8,084 nt of DNA from Comamonadaceae bacterium (GTDB lineage Bacteria > Pseudomonadota > Gammaproteobacteria > Burkholderiales > Burkholderiaceae_C). Numbering within the stretch: position 1 is the stretch's first letter; each line of letters opens with the position of its first letter. The notes under the pieces are model-generated. The model did no database searches. It worked only from the letters and a program-made list of their open reading frames with translations, and had not been told where the DNA came from. The position numbers and the translations under genes are program-made. The stretch covers positions 1-8,084 of the forward strand of contig CANGYC010000093.1 of assembly GCA_947457975.1 (NCBI GenBank), given 5' to 3'. Of this stretch, positions 1-7,800 are shown one piece after another.

Positions 1-400
1 CAGAAATGGCATCAATGCCGCCGATGGCACCCGCAAGCAGGTGCACCTGGGTGCCGCCCTCGCGGGCCGCTGCCTCCAGCTGCTCGGGCAGGCCCAGCTC
101 AGACAGGGCGCCGATGGAGAGCACCGCGCATTCCGTGCCGGCTGCCAGGGCCGGCTGCACGTGCTGCGCCAGGGCGCTGTGGCCGGCGCATTCGAGCACC
201 AGGTCAACCTCGCCCACCGGTACCCGATCAACCGCCAGCGCGCGACCGGCCAGCACGTGGCCGACTTCTGCCACGCGGGGCGAAGACACCACCACATGCG
301 TGATGCGCACACCGGGCGTGCCCTGCATGCGTTCGAGGATGGCGCGGCCGATGGCCCCGAAACCGATGAGCGCCACGCGCAGCGTCTGCCGGGTTCCCAT
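1..400 (-). CDS. L-aspartate dehydrogenase, N-terminal part (gene runs off the left edge)
   Basis: The 133 visible residues match the L-aspartate dehydrogenase family (EC 1.4.1.21, NadX-like), which interconverts L-aspartate and oxaloacetate plus ammonia with NAD(P). A Rossmann dinucleotide motif GFGAIG lies at residues 13-18 after a short beta strand (LRVALI). A CAGH segment follows at 71-74, and the family-typical GAIGGIDA stretch at 124-131, just before the edge. About half of the usual roughly 265 residues is present, so the C-terminal catalytic part is not visible. The ATG at 400-398 lies 3 bp past the TGA of the TPP-enzyme gene, with AAGG 8 nt upstream. The setting is a transporter/catabolic operon, not a nadA/nadC cluster, so a role in NAD synthesis is less likely than a step in the operon's own pathway. 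A homoserine-dehydrogenase-like or other DUF108 relative is a weaker alternative. Confidence 0.85.
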   Translation of the reverse strand, partial: MGTRQTLRVALIGFGAIGRAILERMQGTPGVRITHVVVSSPRVAEVGHVLAGRALAVDRVPVGEVDLVLECAGHSALAQHVQPALAAGTECAVLSIGALSELGLPEQLEAAAREGGTQVHLLAGAIGGIDAIS

Positions 401-403
401 GGC

Positions 404-2080
404 TCAGGCCTTGGCTGACGCGTTGGGCTTCTGGGGAGGGCCGGCAAACTTCACGGCAAACGGCCCCCAGGCCGCCATGTCCACCTCCAGCACCACCGGC
501 CCAGGCAGGGCCAGGGCCTCGGTGAGCACCTGCTCGGACAAGGCCGGGTCGGCCAGGCGGCGGTAGGCCACGTTCATGCTGGCGCAAAAGCTTTCAAAGC
601 GCGGCGTGTGCAGCTCCACGTAGCAGTGGCGGCTGCCGTAGACGGCGTCCTGGATGTTCTTGATCACACCGTAGCGGCTGTCGTTCATGAGGATGACCAG
701 CAAGTCAGCCTGCTCCTGGGCTGCGCAGGCCAGCTCGCCCACATTGAGCATGAAGCCGCCGTCACCGACGAGGGCCAGGGTCTTGCGGCCCAGGGCATGT
801 TCCTTGTTGGCGATCGCCGCGCCAATGGCCATGGCCAGGCCCTGGCCGATGCCGCCGCCCAGGGCGTGCACACCGGCCCGGGGATGGTCGAGCACCGGCG
901 CGCGGTTGCCCCACATGGTGTTGGACAGCGTGATATCGCGCACCCACCAGAGGGCGCGGCCGGCTGTCTTTGCCACCGCGTTCTTGAGCTTGACGTAAGG
1001 CCCCAGGGCGGCATCCACCACGGCCTCGGCCTGGTGACGAGTTTTCAGCAGATCGGACGCGAAGGCCGGATCCAGGGCCATGCGGCCTTCGAGCCGGTCG
1101 GCCAGGGCGTGCAGGGTGAGCGCGGCGTCGCCATGAATGAAAAGCTCGCTCTCCTACGCGCGGTTGTGGGCCAGCGGGTTGGCGTCGATGCGCAGGCGCG
1201 TGGCCGGCAGCTGCAGCTTGTACGTGAGGGTTTCGTTGCTGCGCAGGCGCGAGCCCACCACCAGCAGGGCATCGACGCTCTCGTAAAAATCCTCGACCGG
1301 CTTTTGCAGGTTGTACGAGCCCAGCGACAGCGGATGGTCCTCGGGGATCACGCCCCGGCCTTGCACCGAGGTGACCACCCCAAAGCCCATGCGCACAAAG
1401 CGCTCCACGGCCTCGCGGGCGCCGCGCGCCCCGCCACCCAGCCAGAGCAGCGGGCGCTTCTTGCCAGCCAAGGCCTGGGCCATGGCATCGACGGCCGCCA
1501 GGCTGGGCTGCACGGGGGCGACGGCCAGCGGCGCCAGCTCGGCGGGCAGCGGCATCAGCATGGCCTGCACGTCAATCGGGATCTCGATGCTCACCGGCCC
1601 GCAGGGCGGCGTGAACGCCAGGCGCACGGCCTCGCGCAGCGTGGCCAGAGCCGTCTCGGGGTTGCGAATGCGAAAGGCGGCCTTACCGACCGTGCGCAGC
1701 ATGCCCAGCTGGTCGGGGTGCTCGTGGATGAAGCCCAGGTCGCGGTCCAGGTAGGCCGACTCGATCTGCCCCGTCAGGTGCAGCAGGGGCGTGCCGGCCG
1801 TGAGGGCCTCGACCATGGCGCCGGCCGCATTGCCGCAGCCTGTGCCGGTGCTGGTGACGCACACGCCCAGCGCGCCGGTGATGCGCGCAGAGGCATCGGC
1901 CATGTTGCAGGCGCCGGCCTCTCCCCGCGCCGAGACGAAGCGCAGGCGCCCGCGGCGGTGGAAGGCATCGAGGATGGGCATGTTGTGGATGGAGATCACG
2001 CCAAAGGCGGTGCGCACGCCGCACTCCTCGAGGAAACGGGCGACGAGCTCGCCGACGGTGATCATGTGGGTGGCGTTCAT
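404..2080 (-). pseudogene. TPP-dependent enzyme (acetolactate synthase/2-oxoacid decarboxylase family) interrupted by one in-frame TAG
   Basis: Read through the TAG at codon 309, this is a 558-residue protein, the normal length for acetolactate synthase-like TPP enzymes. The PYR domain (about 1-170) has the catalytic glutamate in ARGEAGA (Glu54) and a TSTGTGCGN loop at 76-84. The central domain spans about 190-330. The PP domain carries the TPP/Mg2+ motif: GDG at 439-441 and, 27 residues on, an Asn-Asp (466-467). Such enzymes decarboxylate or ligate 2-oxo acids; the substrate here is unknown. The stop separates Glu54 from the TPP-binding motif, so neither half alone should be active. The 5' part is 1154-2080 (308 aa). 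The rest is open from 1153 to 404, with an ATG at 1081-1079 (residue 334) preceded by GAAGG. The ATG at 2080 overlaps the IclR stop (ATGA), with AAGAAGG just upstream. A base-call error would make this an intact CDS. Confidence 0.85.
1154..1156 (-). other. In-frame amber (TAG) codon inside the TPP-enzyme gene
   Basis: On the minus strand the codons read Asn-Pro-Leu-Ala-His-Asn-Arg-Ala, then TAG, then Glu-Ser-Glu-Leu-Phe-Ile-His-Gly-Asp-Ala. The downstream piece matches the end of the central domain in this family (the usual '...HGDA' strand), so the frame is unchanged across the stop. The 5' and 3' parts are in phase: 2080 minus 1081 equals 999, a multiple of three. One substitution restores a sense codon, for example Tyr (TAC/TAT), Trp or Gln. 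All other stops seen in the window are TGA or TAA. Confidence 0.9.
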
Positions 2081-2913
2081 GCAGCCTTCTTCTTCAAGGG
2101 TTTGACGATCTGCCCGCCATCAGGAAGATGACTGATGCGCTGCGACAGCTTGGCCGCCGCCTCGCGAACCATCTCCACCAGGGGCGGCAGCTTCTGCTCA
2201 TCAATGGTGGCTTGAGGCACCGTGATGCTGAGCGCGGCGCTGACCTCGCCGTGGTCATTGATCACGGGGGCCGCAATGGTGGAAATGCCCGCCTCGAAGC
2301 CGCCCATGCTCACGCCATAGCCGGTAGTCCGGTCCCGGTCGATGAGCGCCTTGAGCTCCGCCACGGTGGTGGGGGTGCGGGGGGTGTGTCGAGGCAAGGG
2401 CTCTTGCGGATAAAGGATCTTGAGCGCCGCCACATCCAGGTCCGACAGCAGCAGGCGCCCCAGCACGGTGGCATGGGCGGGCAGGCGCGCGCCGACCTGG
2501 ATGGAATGAAAGATGGCACTCACGCCTGCGGCCTTGGCAATGAAGACCACCTCCCGGGCATCGCGCACCACGATGTGGGCCGAGTAGCCGCTGCGGTCGC
2601 GCAGCTCTTCGATGATGGTGCGGCCATGCTCGGTGAGCTCCATGCTGGAGAGCAGCTCAAAGCCCAGGCGCAGCACCGACAGGCCCAGCTTGTAGCTCAC
2701 ACCGTCCTCGGCGCGTTCCACAAAGCCGCCCTGCTCCAGGGTGCACAGCATGCGAAACACCGAAGCGCGCGGCAAGGCCAGGCGGCGCGAGAGCTCGGCG
2801 CCGCTGAGCTGGCGATCTTCGCGGTTGAACTGCATGAGCAGCTGCAGCCCGCGCGACAGCGCCGGCACGGTGTAGCGGTCTTCGGCCGCAGCCGGGCGAG
2901 TGGGTTCGCTCAT
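2077..2913 (-). CDS. IclR-family transcriptional regulator
   Basis: A 278-residue protein with the two-domain IclR layout. The N-terminal winged helix-turn-helix covers about residues 15-80 (LSGAELSRRLALPRASVFR is the HTH core at 36-54). The effector-binding domain covers about 95-265, with the family signatures GARLPAHATVLGR (141-153) and GYGVSMGGFEAGISTIAAPV (198-217). IclR proteins bind short palindromes as dimers or tetramers and respond to small organic acids. The start at 2913 overlaps the hydrolase stop as ATGA and has a strong AAGGAG 6 nt upstream. Its own TGA overlaps the ATG of the TPP enzyme. It sits inside the operon and should therefore be co-transcribed with it, implying autoregulation. 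The likely target is the palindrome at 7773-7789. A short basic tail (KPLKKKAA) extends past the effector domain. Confidence 0.93.
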   Translation of the reverse strand: MSEPTRPAAAEDRYTVPALSRGLQLLMQFNREDRQLSGAELSRRLALPRASVFRMLCTLEQGGFVERAEDGVSYKLGLSVLRLGFELLSSMELTEHGRTIIEELRDRSGYSAHIVVRDAREVVFIAKAAGVSAIFHSIQVGARLPAHATVLGRLLLSDLDVAALKILYPQEPLPRHTPRTPTTVAELKALIDRDRTTGYGVSMGGFEAGISTIAAPVINDHGEVSAALSITVPQATIDEQKLPPLVEMVREAAAKLSQRISHLPDGGQIVKPLKKKAA

Positions 2914-3719
2914 GCCGGGCTCCTTGCAGGCGGCAGGTCCAATTTCAGCAGCGCATTGACGGCCGATGCCGCCTCCAGCGCACAGGCGTGGCCCACCGGA
3001 CCCAAGTCCAGCAGGGGCACGCCCAGGTGATCGGCCACGGCCTGGCAGGCCTCGGGCGGGGTAATGCTGTCGAGCGCGCCGCAGGCCACGCTCACGGGGC
3101 AGCGCAGCCCGGCCAATTCCTCGCGCAGCACGCCCAGCGCCAGCATGCGGGCGGCCTGGGCATAACCCTCGGGCCGCACCTGCGCCATGTTGGCGCGCAC
3201 AGCCTCCACCTGCGCGGGGCTGGCCTGGGGCGAAAGCATGGCGGCGGCGCGGGCATGAGCCATGCCTTCGGGGCCCAGCCTAGCCAGGGTGTCCAGGCGC
3301 GCCTGAAGTTTGTGTTCGCGCTCGGCCGGCGGCGCATCTCCGTAGCCGCGGGCGGGCGAGAGCAGCACCAGCGCCTTCACGCGCTCGGGTGCCAGCCGCG
3401 TGGCCGCCGCCGCCATCAGGGCGCCCAACGAATGCCCCACCAGCACCACGGGGGCCTGCTGTCCCAGGGCATCAAGCCAGGCCCACACGCGCTCGCCGTA
3501 GGCGCTCGGCTGGGGGGCCTCGGGGGCCACAGGCTCGCTCTGGCCATAGCCGGGCGCGTCCCAGGCCAGCAGGCGCACATCCGGCCGACCTTCGGCTGCG
3601 CGCAGCTGCTCGGACCAGCTGGCCGAGGCCGAGCCGATGCCGTGCAGCAGCACGTGCGTGGCCTGGGGGGCCAGACCCGCTTCGCGCCAGCGGGTCTGAG
3701 GACGGGACATCAGGGACAT
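2910..3719 (-). CDS. alpha/beta-fold hydrolase
   Basis: The protein has 269 residues when started at the ATG that overlaps the cupin stop (TGATG). The fold is clear: an oxyanion-hole HG at 26-27, the nucleophile elbow GHSLG with Ser97, an acid residue in GALDSITP (Asp217) and the catalytic His244 in VGHACALEA. Strand and helix spacing is that of small soluble esterases and C-C bond hydrolases (MhpC/BphD-like), but the substrate cannot be told from sequence. No signal peptide is seen, so it should be cytoplasmic. An in-frame ATG at 3710, three codons in, is an equal alternative start. Neither has a good Shine-Dalgarno, which suggests translation coupled to the cupin. A longer frame reaching 3890 is rejected because it would run inside the cupin gene. 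The TGA overlaps the IclR ATG. Confidence 0.9.
   Translation of the reverse strand: MSLMSRPQTRWREAGLAPQATHVLLHGIGSASASWSEQLRAAEGRPDVRLLAWDAPGYGQSEPVAPEAPQPSAYGERVWAWLDALGQQAPVVLVGHSLGALMAAAATRLAPERVKALVLLSPARGYGDAPPAEREHKLQARLDTLARLGPEGMAHARAAAMLSPQASPAQVEAVRANMAQVRPEGYAQAARMLALGVLREELAGLRCPVSVACGALDSITPPEACQAVADHLGVPLLDLGPVGHACALEAASAVNALLKLDLPPARSPA
2920..2925 (-). promoter_or_regulatory. Ribosome binding site of the IclR gene
   Basis: The minus strand reads AAGGAG followed by a 6-nt spacer and the ATG at 2913. The site lies within the last codons of the hydrolase gene. It supports this start and suggests that the regulator is translated independently as well as by coupling at the ATGA overlap. 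Confidence 0.7.
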
Positions 3720-4321
3720 CAGCGCTTGAGCTTGGCCAGCGGTGAGTCGGGCGGGTAGACCGGCGTGATCGGCTTGGGCGAGCCCAGCATCACGCACATG
3801 AGCGCGTCTTCGTCGCCGATGTTTTGCTCCTCGCGGTACACACCGGGCGGCACGGAGATGAGGTCGCGTTCGCCGACCACCACCTCCCAACGCTCGCCGT
3901 CCTTCTCGCAGATGACCTTCATCTGCCCGCGAATCATGAAGAAGATTTCTTCGACGTCGTAGTGAATGTGCGAAGGGCCGACGTGACCGGCCGGGATCAC
4001 CATGGTGGAGAAGGTGAAGTGCGCCGAGGGCACGGTGTTGCTGTCGGCCGCCACACCGGTGCCACCGGTGCCCACGTAGCGCATCTGGGCGCGGCGGTAT
4101 TTCGGGTCAAAGTCGGCCTGGAATTTCAGGGCGTCCCAGTCATAGCGGCGGGTGGACTTGCGGGCCACGCGGCTTTCCATCCACTGGGCAAAGCTCTGAC
4201 CGGGCTGCGCCATCATGCCGGCCTGGATCTGGGCCTCGGGCGGAATCGTGGCGTCAAGCAGACCGCGCTCATTGAAGACGGGCTGGTTGGCAGCCACGCC
4301 CGGGGTGTGGGGTGCGTTCAT
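3719..4321 (-). CDS. single-domain cupin protein
   Basis: A 200-residue protein with an extended N-terminal arm (1-75) and one cupin barrel (about 100-185). Cupin motif 1 is intact: G115-P-S-H118-I-H120 followed by Glu124/Glu125 and a glycine at 132. Motif 2 reads G150...PPG (158-160) then VYREEQN. The position normally filled by the fourth metal ligand, histidine, appears to be Arg163. His113 just ahead of motif 1 might take part instead. Cupins include dioxygenases, isomerases, decarboxylases and sugar-binding proteins, and nothing here decides between them. The operon setting argues for an enzyme acting on a pathway intermediate. The start at 4321 is fixed by AAGGAG 7 nt upstream. The gene follows the dehydrogenase by 30 bp, and its TGA shares one base with the hydrolase ATG. 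Confidence 0.88.
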   Translation of the reverse strand: MNAPHTPGVAANQPVFNERGLLDATIPPEAQIQAGMMAQPGQSFAQWMESRVARKSTRRYDWDALKFQADFDPKYRRAQMRYVGTGGTGVAADSNTVPSAHFTFSTMVIPAGHVGPSHIHYDVEEIFFMIRGQMKVICEKDGERWEVVVGERDLISVPPGVYREEQNIGDEDALMCVMLGSPKPITPVYPPDSPLAKLKR

Positions 4322-4328
4322 GGTTCTT

Positions 4329-4334
4329 CTCCTT
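4329..4334 (-). promoter_or_regulatory. Ribosome binding site of the cupin gene
   Basis: The minus strand reads AAGGAG, then a 7-nt spacer, then the ATG at 4321. It occupies most of the 30-bp gap after the dehydrogenase stop. No promoter-like sequence or hairpin is visible in that gap, so the cupin gene is read as part of the operon. Confidence 0.7.
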
Positions 4335-4351
4335 GGGTAGGGTGTGCGTGG

Positions 4352-5104
4352 TCAGTTCATGACGAAGCCGCCATTGACGGGCAGCACTTGGCCGGTGATG
4401 AAGCCGCTGCCCGAGCTGAGCAGAAAGAGTGCAGCGGCGTTGACGTCATCGGGCACCTGCGGCCGTTGGATGGCCCGGCCCTGCAGGTAAAGATCGTGCC
4501 GCGCCTGGGGCACATATTCGGTGGCCTCGACCAAGGTCAGGCCCGGTGCAATGGCGTTGACGGTGATGCCCTCGGCACCCAACTCACGGGCCAGGGCACG
4601 CGTCATGGCCACCACCGCACCCTTGCTGGCCACGTAGGCCAAGAGGCGTGGCGCACCCCAGAGGGCGGTATCAGAAGCTATGTTCACCACCCGGCCCTGG
4701 CCGCTGCGGGCCAAGTGAGGTCGAGCGGCGCGCGTGACCAGCCAGGTGCCGCGCACGTTCACGTCCATCACGCGGTCCCAGGTGTCGATGTCGATCTCAT
4801 CGAGGGTCTTGCCGCCCGAGTTGGTGATGGCGGCGTTGTTCACCAGGCCGTCAAGCCCGCCCAGGGCGTGGGCTGCGGCGTCCACGCCGGCCTTCACCTG
4901 CTCGGGCACAGCCAGGTCCATGGGCACATAGGTCTGACCGAGCTCGGCGGCCAGGGCCTGACCGCGCTCGTGCAGCACATCGCTGAGCACCACGCGCGCA
5001 CCCGCAGCCACCAGGGCACGGGCAAAGCCCTCGCCAAGGCCACGCGCGGCGCCGGTCACCAGCACGCGCCGGCCGTTCAACTGAATTTCAGGCGATGCGT
5101 TCAT
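4352..5104 (-). CDS. short-chain dehydrogenase/reductase (SDR family oxidoreductase)
   Basis: A 250-residue classical SDR. The cofactor loop TGAARGLG lies at 17-24 and is followed by an acidic residue at the end of beta-2 (Asp42 in LSDV), which in this family usually means NAD(H) rather than NADP(H). The NNAA motif is at 89-92, the structural Asn at 116, and the catalytic Ser144, Tyr157 and Lys161 (YVASK) are all present, as are PG (187-188) and the C-terminal VNGGFVMN. It should oxidise or reduce an alcohol/keto group in the cytoplasm. The FabG-like appearance is generic and does not imply fatty acid synthesis. The ATG at 5104 is 2 bp beyond the permease TGA, so the enzyme gene is directly tied to the importer. 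Confidence 0.92.
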   Translation of the reverse strand: MNASPEIQLNGRRVLVTGAARGLGEGFARALVAAGARVVLSDVLHERGQALAAELGQTYVPMDLAVPEQVKAGVDAAAHALGGLDGLVNNAAITNSGGKTLDEIDIDTWDRVMDVNVRGTWLVTRAARPHLARSGQGRVVNIASDTALWGAPRLLAYVASKGAVVAMTRALARELGAEGITVNAIAPGLTLVEATEYVPQARHDLYLQGRAIQRPQVPDDVNAAALFLLSSGSGFITGQVLPVNGGFVMN

Positions 5105-5106
5105 GG

Positions 5107-5886
5107 TCAGGGCCCTGTGCCATGGGCACCGGGCAGGTAATGCAGGATTTTTCGTTCGGCCAGCACCACGGCGTAGTACGCCACGATGCCGATCACGGTG
5201 AGCGCGCCAATGACCACAAAGACCCCCGCCGTGTTGCCCTGGCCCTCGAAGAACACCAGCAGGTAGCCCAGGCCCATGTTGCCGCCCACCAGCTCACCGA
5301 CGACCACGCCAATGACCGCCAGCGTGCTGGCGATACGCAGGCCCGAAAACAGCGGCGGCAGCGTGGTCGGAAACTCGACCATGCGAAACACCTGCAGGCG
5401 CGTGGCGGAAAACGAACGCGCCAGGTTGATGAGGTCCAGGTCCATGGCCCGCATGGCCGAGAGCACGTTGATGAGCACGGGGAAAAAGACGATGAGCACC
5501 GCCACCAGGATCTTGGGATAGACCGTGTAGCCCAGCCACATGACGAACAGGGGTGCAAAAGCCACCTTGGGGGCGATCTGCAGGGCCAGCAGGTAAGGCG
5601 AGAGCACCGCCTCCACCCGCGGCGACATGCCCAGGGCATAACCGATCATCGCCCCCAGGACCGAGCCCAGCACGAAGCCGACCACCACCTCCAGGGCCGT
5701 GATGCCTGCGTGCCAGAGCAGGCGCTCGGTCTCCCAGATGCGCAGGCCCTCGGTCACGGTCTTGGAAAACGGCGGCAGCACGAACTCGGGCACGCCCATC
5801 GCGGCAGGCGCCAGTTCCCACACCAGCAGGAACAGCACCAGCACCGCCAGGCTCCAGGCCGCGGTGATCCATCGCTCCAGGGCCAT
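5107..5886 (-). CDS. ABC transporter permease, nitrate/sulfonate/taurine type (SsuC/TauC-like)
   Basis: A 259-residue, strongly hydrophobic protein with about six predicted membrane spans, the first at roughly residues 8-26. The cytoplasmic EAA-type coupling loop is seen as ARSFSATRLQVFRMVEFPTT followed by LPPLFSGLRI in the second half, which docks the ATPase. The sequence style (ALEVVVGFVLGSVLG; PKVAFAPLFVMWLG) is that of BPD_transp_1 permeases importing sulfonates, nitrate, pyrimidines and aromatic or aliphatic acids with NMT1/THI5-type binding proteins. The actual solute cannot be read from the sequence. It starts 3 bp after the binding-protein TAA and ends 2 bp before the dehydrogenase ATG. 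It should form a homodimer in the inner membrane with the ATPase encoded at 6941-7747. Confidence 0.93.
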   Translation of the reverse strand: MALERWITAAWSLAVLVLFLLVWELAPAAMGVPEFVLPPFSKTVTEGLRIWETERLLWHAGITALEVVVGFVLGSVLGAMIGYALGMSPRVEAVLSPYLLALQIAPKVAFAPLFVMWLGYTVYPKILVAVLIVFFPVLINVLSAMRAMDLDLINLARSFSATRLQVFRMVEFPTTLPPLFSGLRIASTLAVIGVVVGELVGGNMGLGYLLVFFEGQGNTAGVFVVIGALTVIGIVAYYAVVLAERKILHYLPGAHGTGP

Positions 5887-5889
5887 GGC

Positions 5890-6891
5890 TTACTTGCCTG
5901 TCACGAACTGGTTGGTGAACAGCTCGCGCACCGGCACTTCTTTGGGCACCACGCCGTTGCCGACATAGAACTTCTGCAGCTCGGCCATGCGCTGCTCGTC
6001 GATGGCGCCGGGCACCTTCTGGTTGGCGTAGACGTATTTGTTGTACATCTCGAAGGCCTTGAGGATGCTGGCTTCCTTGCCCTTGTGCACCGGCACATGC
6101 TGCACGTAGGCCTCGGTGGCGGCCTTGGGGTTGGCCATGATGTCCTTCATGCCCCGCACCGTGGCGCGCACCAGCTTCTGGATGAGCTGCGGGTTCTTCT
6201 GGATGGTCTCGTCCGAGGCCAGGATGGCCTGGGCCATGCTCTTGAAGTAAATGTCGGCCGGCAGGATATCGACCTGGGCACCCGCCTCCATGGAGGAGAC
6301 GGTCCAGTCGGGCACCGCCGCCATGGCCGCAGCCTTCTTGCCGGCGAACTGCTGCCACACACCGGCCGGGCCGGCGGCCTGGATGGTCACGTCGTTCTTG
6401 GTCAGGCCCACCTTGCTGAGCATGCCCAGCAGGGCGTAGTAGGTGGTGTCGGTGTAGGAGATGACGGTGACGGTGCGGCCCTTGAGCTCGCGCGGCGACT
6501 CGATGCGCTCGTCCTTGTGCGAGACCAGTTGCATGAGCGAGCCGGCGCCCATCACGGCCACGGCCTTGACCGGGATGCCCTGGCCGCGCGCGATGATGGG
6601 CGTGTCACCGATGGCGCCGCCAATCACGGCGTTGCCCGCACCGATCTGCTTGGCCACGTCCACGCCGCCGCGTGCGGTCACGAATTTCACATCCAGGCCC
6701 TCGGCCTTGTAGTAACCCTTGGCCTGGGCCAGCATCCAGGGGCCGAAGGCCGGCAGCGTGCCAGGGGCGGGTAGCAGGTAGGTCACTTCCTGCAGGGCCT
6801 GGGCCGAGGCGCCCAGGGGTGCCGCCAGCGCGGCGGAAGCGAGCAGGGCCATGCAGGCACGGCGGGTGGCGTGGAGGGACAGTTTCTTCAT
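5890..6891 (-). CDS. ABC transporter substrate-binding protein (NMT1/THI5-like, SsuA/TauA family)
   Basis: A 333-residue periplasmic solute-binding protein. It opens with a Sec signal peptide: a basic n-region (MKKLSLHATRR), a hydrophobic core (MALLASAALAA) and a likely signal peptidase I cut after ASA near residue 30. There is no lipobox cysteine at the cut. The mature part has the NMT1/THI5 layout, with GPWMLAQAKGYYKAEGLDVKF near the N-terminus and a ligand cleft region around IGDTPIIARGQGIPVKAV. Family members bind sulfonates, nitrate, pyrimidine precursors or carboxylic acids. The frame is open upstream to 6963, but the ATG at 6891 is chosen because it gives the signal peptide a proper start and has GGAG 6 nt upstream. 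It lies 49 bp after the ATPase stop. Confidence 0.93.
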   Translation of the reverse strand: MKKLSLHATRRACMALLASAALAAPLGASAQALQEVTYLLPAPGTLPAFGPWMLAQAKGYYKAEGLDVKFVTARGGVDVAKQIGAGNAVIGGAIGDTPIIARGQGIPVKAVAVMGAGSLMQLVSHKDERIESPRELKGRTVTVISYTDTTYYALLGMLSKVGLTKNDVTIQAAGPAGVWQQFAGKKAAAMAAVPDWTVSSMEAGAQVDILPADIYFKSMAQAILASDETIQKNPQLIQKLVRATVRGMKDIMANPKAATEAYVQHVPVHKGKEASILKAFEMYNKYVYANQKVPGAIDEQRMAELQKFYVGNGVVPKEVPVRELFTNQFVTGK

Positions 6892-6897
6892 CGCAGA

Positions 6898-6901
6898 CTC
6901 C
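6898..6901 (-). promoter_or_regulatory. Ribosome binding site of the binding-protein gene
   Basis: GGAG on the minus strand with a 6-nt spacer to the ATG at 6891. It decides the start of the binding-protein gene against the upstream in-frame ATG at 6963, which would place extra residues ahead of the signal peptide and overlap the ATPase gene. Confidence 0.65.
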
Positions 6902-6940
6902 GTTTCTAGGGTGACAGGGGGGGGAAAGGGGCAGTGGCCT

Positions 6941-7747
<807 letters not shown>

Positions 7748-7772
7748 GGGGGGTCTCTCTGCTGATTTACCT

Positions 7773-7789
7773 ATGAATCAACGATTCAT
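7773..7789. promoter_or_regulatory. Perfect 7-3-7 inverted repeat, candidate IclR operator
   Basis: ATGAATC, AAC, GATTCAT: seven paired bases either side of a 3-nt centre, the same size and layout as known IclR-family operators such as those of KdgR. Its AT-rich arms stand out from the GC-rich surroundings. It lies between the putative promoter and the ATPase start, where a bound repressor would block transcription of the operon. The only regulator in the window is the IclR protein at 2077-2913. Assigning the site to it is inference. Confidence 0.55.
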
Positions 7790-7800
7790 TACAGGAACAA

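Noticed and set aside
608..2131. A 507-codon open frame on the plus strand
   Set aside because: It lies antisense to the TPP enzyme, whose domains and motifs are clear. Its product is rich in His, Gln, Gly and Arg without any domain, as expected for the shadow of high-GC coding DNA.
3720..3890. N-terminal extension of the hydrolase to an ATG at 3890
   Set aside because: The extra 57 residues are an Arg-rich shadow frame wholly inside the cupin gene. The TGATG junction at 3719 gives a normal-length hydrolase.
3824..5140. A 438-codon open frame on the plus strand
   Set aside because: It is antisense to the cupin and the SDR and has no domain signature, so it is a compositional shadow.
5095..6774. 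A 559-codon open frame on the plus strand
   Set aside because: It is antisense to the permease and binding protein, both of which are convincing family members. The composition is low-complexity His/Gly/Gln-rich with no recognisable fold.
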